From contig CAHJWV010000428.1 of NCBI GenBank assembly GCA_903643055.1, positions 1-7,872 on the forward strand: DNA of 7,872 nt, given 5' to 3'. A model generated the notes under the pieces. The model was not told where the DNA came from. It saw only the letters and a list, made by a program, of their open reading frames with translations, and did not search any database. The DNA is from Burkholderiales bacterium (lineage in GTDB: Bacteria; Pseudomonadota; Gammaproteobacteria; Burkholderiales; Burkholderiaceae). Of the stretch, positions 6,325 to 7,872 are shown in pieces; positions within the stretch are counted from its first letter, which is position 1, and each line of letters opens with the position of its first letter. Position numbers and translations under genes: made by a program.

Positions 6325-7260
6325 ATGAGCTTCGACTTCGCCAGCATCTCCACGCCCTTCCGCATGCAGCCGGGCCTGCGCAAGCTCGCTCCCGGCGCAC
6401 GGCAACTCACTCCACTGCAAGCCGGTCACAGGCACTTGCGCGAAAAGCTGGCGGTGCTCGGCGCTTATGCCTCTCAAGCGCTGCTGATTGCACCAGGCTT
6501 CGATGTAGCCCCAGCGATGCAAGCCTTGTGTGCCCACGCGGCACAGGAACATCCGCAAGCTTGGTCGTGCTCTCGAGCAATTTCCTCCCCGTTCGCAGTC
6601 ACCGCTGAATTCGCTCATGCCCATCACCTCGGCTGGTCTGTGCAGGGCGGCGAATTGCAAGCTCACGAAAACGCCTTGCCTGAAGTAGGAAACTGCCTGC
6701 GGGCCTTGCCCGCGGTCTGGCGCTTACCTGCCTTGTTGAGCTTGGCGTTTGCGGAAGACTTTGCCGTCATCGATGGGCGCAATGCGCTGATCCCTTGGCT
6801 TGCGGTCTGCCTGCCATCGCAATGGGCGCCAGAAGACAAAGTCGGACGGCATTTCGCGCAAGTGCACGAACCCGTGGCCGACAACGCCTTGTTGATCCGG
6901 GCCGGCGAGCATCTTTCCCGGCTTGTCACGGGCGCCGATCGATGGGAACGCTTCGTCTGGACCATCACCCGGCACCCACGTTTGCATGCGCACCCCGACC
7001 GCGTCGACCCTGCGCCCTGGAATGACAACGCCGATGCCGACGCAATCGCTGCCCAAGCCTTCTTCCGCACCGAGCACCAGACGTTCATCCCGCTGCCGAA
7101 TGCACATCAGGCGGTGTTCACGATCCTGGTCGAACTTTCTCCACTGACCGTCGCGTTGGCGAACCCGGCCCAACGCCATCAGGTGCGGGATGCGCTGGCG
7201 AGCATGAGCGGCGCTGTGCTCGCCTATCGCGGCCTGGCGCCGGCCGTGACCGGCTGCTGA
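6325..7260 (+). CDS. DUF3445 family protein (heme-dependent oxidative N-demethylase-like)
   Basis: This 311-residue soluble protein has the layout of the DUF3445 family, whose characterised member is a heme-binding enzyme that oxidatively demethylates dimethylamine. Family-like segments are PFRMQPGLRKL (11-21), the central run LPSQWAPEDKVGRHFAQVHEPV (163-184) corresponding to the family's FPSRW...KLGRPLAAIHAPV, then WERFVWTITRHP (207-218), and FRTEHQTFIPLP (247-258) corresponding to the FRxERQTLRRLP motif. His181 is a plausible heme ligand by analogy. There is no signal peptide or membrane segment. The ATG at 6325 was preferred to an in-frame TTG at 6304, which lies inside the efp terminator. 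There is no strong ribosome binding site; GGATA lies 11 bases upstream. The substrate is unknown, and no partner subunits of the demethylase are visible nearby. The family call is from recalled motifs and is fairly, not fully, secure. Confidence 0.75.
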   Translation: MSFDFASISTPFRMQPGLRKLAPGARQLTPLQAGHRHLREKLAVLGAYASQALLIAPGFDVAPAMQALCAHAAQEHPQAWSCSRAISSPFAVTAEFAHAHHLGWSVQGGELQAHENALPEVGNCLRALPAVWRLPALLSLAFAEDFAVIDGRNALIPWLAVCLPSQWAPEDKVGRHFAQVHEPVADNALLIRAGEHLSRLVTGADRWERFVWTITRHPRLHAHPDRVDPAPWNDNADADAIAAQAFFRTEHQTFIPLPNAHQAVFTILVELSPLTVALANPAQRHQVRDALASMSGAVLAYRGLAPAVTGC

Positions 7261-7289
7261 ACTGGCTCGGCCGATAGGGCCAAGATCCG

Positions 7290-7872
7290 ATGAAAACGTC
7301 ACCGATCGTGCCCGCCCAGTTGAGCTTCAACAACACCGGTGTGCCTCGCGCACCGAATTTCGACGACATCTACCACCCGCATGCGGGCGCGTTCGTACAG
7401 GCCCAGCATGTATTTCTGAATGGCAACGGCTTGCCCGCGCGCTGGCAAGGCCGTGATCGATTCGTCGTGCTCGAAACCGGCTTCGGGCTTGGCAATAACT
7501 TCCTCGCCACCTGGAACGCCTGGCGCCACGATCCATTGCGTTGCCGCCAGTTGCATTTCATTTCGATCGAAAAACACCCACTGACCCGTGAAGACCTGCG
7601 TCGCGTTCACTTGGCCTCGCCCGCTCAGCCGCTCGCCGACGAACTGGTGGCTGCCTGGCCGCCGTTGACACCCAATCTGCACCACCTGAGCTTCGACGCC
7701 GGGCGCGTGCAATTGCTGTTGGCACTCGGTGATGTGCAGCAGTGGTTGCCAGAGTTGGTGGCGCAAGTCGATGCCTTCTATCTCGATGGCTTCGCACCTT
7801 CGAAGAACCCTCAGATGTGGGAAGCGCGCGTGTTCAAAGCACTGGGCCGGCTGGCAGCGACTGGCGCGACGG
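7290..7872 (+). CDS. mnmC: tRNA wobble-uridine modification enzyme MnmC, N-terminal part (3' end outside window)
   Basis: This is the first 194 codons of MnmC, the usually bifunctional enzyme that finishes 5-methylaminomethyl-(2-thio)uridine at tRNA position 34. The visible part is the SAM-dependent methyltransferase domain (nm5U to mnm5U). The FAD-dependent oxidase domain that removes the carboxymethyl group would lie past the right edge, so whether the fusion is present cannot be seen. Motifs: FDDIYHP near residue 24, the SAM-binding loop LETGFGLGNNFL (61-72), FISIEKHPL (90-98) as the acidic strand 2, and FYLDGFAPSKNPQMW (163-177), characteristic of this family. The ATG at 7290 has AGGG (7276-7279) 10 bases upstream and lies 29 bases after the DUF3445 stop, so the two are probably co-transcribed. 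Confidence 0.93.
   Translation, partial: MKTSPIVPAQLSFNNTGVPRAPNFDDIYHPHAGAFVQAQHVFLNGNGLPARWQGRDRFVVLETGFGLGNNFLATWNAWRHDPLRCRQLHFISIEKHPLTREDLRRVHLASPAQPLADELVAAWPPLTPNLHHLSFDAGRVQLLLALGDVQQWLPELVAQVDAFYLDGFAPSKNPQMWEARVFKALGRLAATGAT

Noticed and set aside
5585..6400. 271-codon open frame on the minus strand opposite efp
   Set aside because: It is the mirror of the efp codon pattern, crosses the efp terminator and has no recognisable domain.

Overview
The window looks like chromosomal housekeeping DNA from a betaproteobacterium, most likely a member of the Burkholderiales. The evidence is moderately high GC, the family-level look of the proteins, and an EarP gene next to an elongation factor P that carries arginine at position 32, a pairing known from Betaproteobacteria and some Gammaproteobacteria. 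The sequence alone does not support a genus call. I saw no mobile element, CRISPR array, phage gene or RNA gene.

Left part (1-4497), all on the minus strand. Read in the direction of transcription, this is uvrC (nucleotide excision repair), a small putative TonB-like lipoprotein, pgsA (phosphatidylglycerophosphate synthase) and a DMT/EamA-type transporter. Spacing is tight (73, 43 and 3 bases), so this is probably one operon. It is followed by a separate gene for an HU-type DNA-binding protein, cut by the left edge. That gene has its own near-consensus sigma-70 promoter, a strong ribosome binding site and a GTG start. The 273 bases between the HU and transporter genes hold that promoter and a pair of nested inverted repeats, but no gene that I can support.

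Right part (4498-7872), all on the plus strand. From a 34-base divergent gap, earP and efp run rightward. EarP uses TDP-rhamnose to modify EF-P at Arg32, and the modified factor rescues ribosomes stalled at polyproline. efp ends in a clear intrinsic terminator. Fifteen bases later starts a protein of the DUF3445 family (related to heme-dependent oxidative N-demethylases). The start of mnmC (wobble-uridine modification of tRNA) follows and runs off the right edge.

The genes on the right share a translation theme: EF-P, its modifying enzyme and a tRNA modification enzyme. The DUF3445 protein between them is the least understood complete gene and the best candidate for new biology. No clearly new multi-gene system is visible. 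The other points of interest are small regulatory structures: leader repeats before efp, hairpins before pgsA, and a possibly leaderless or weakly led earP.
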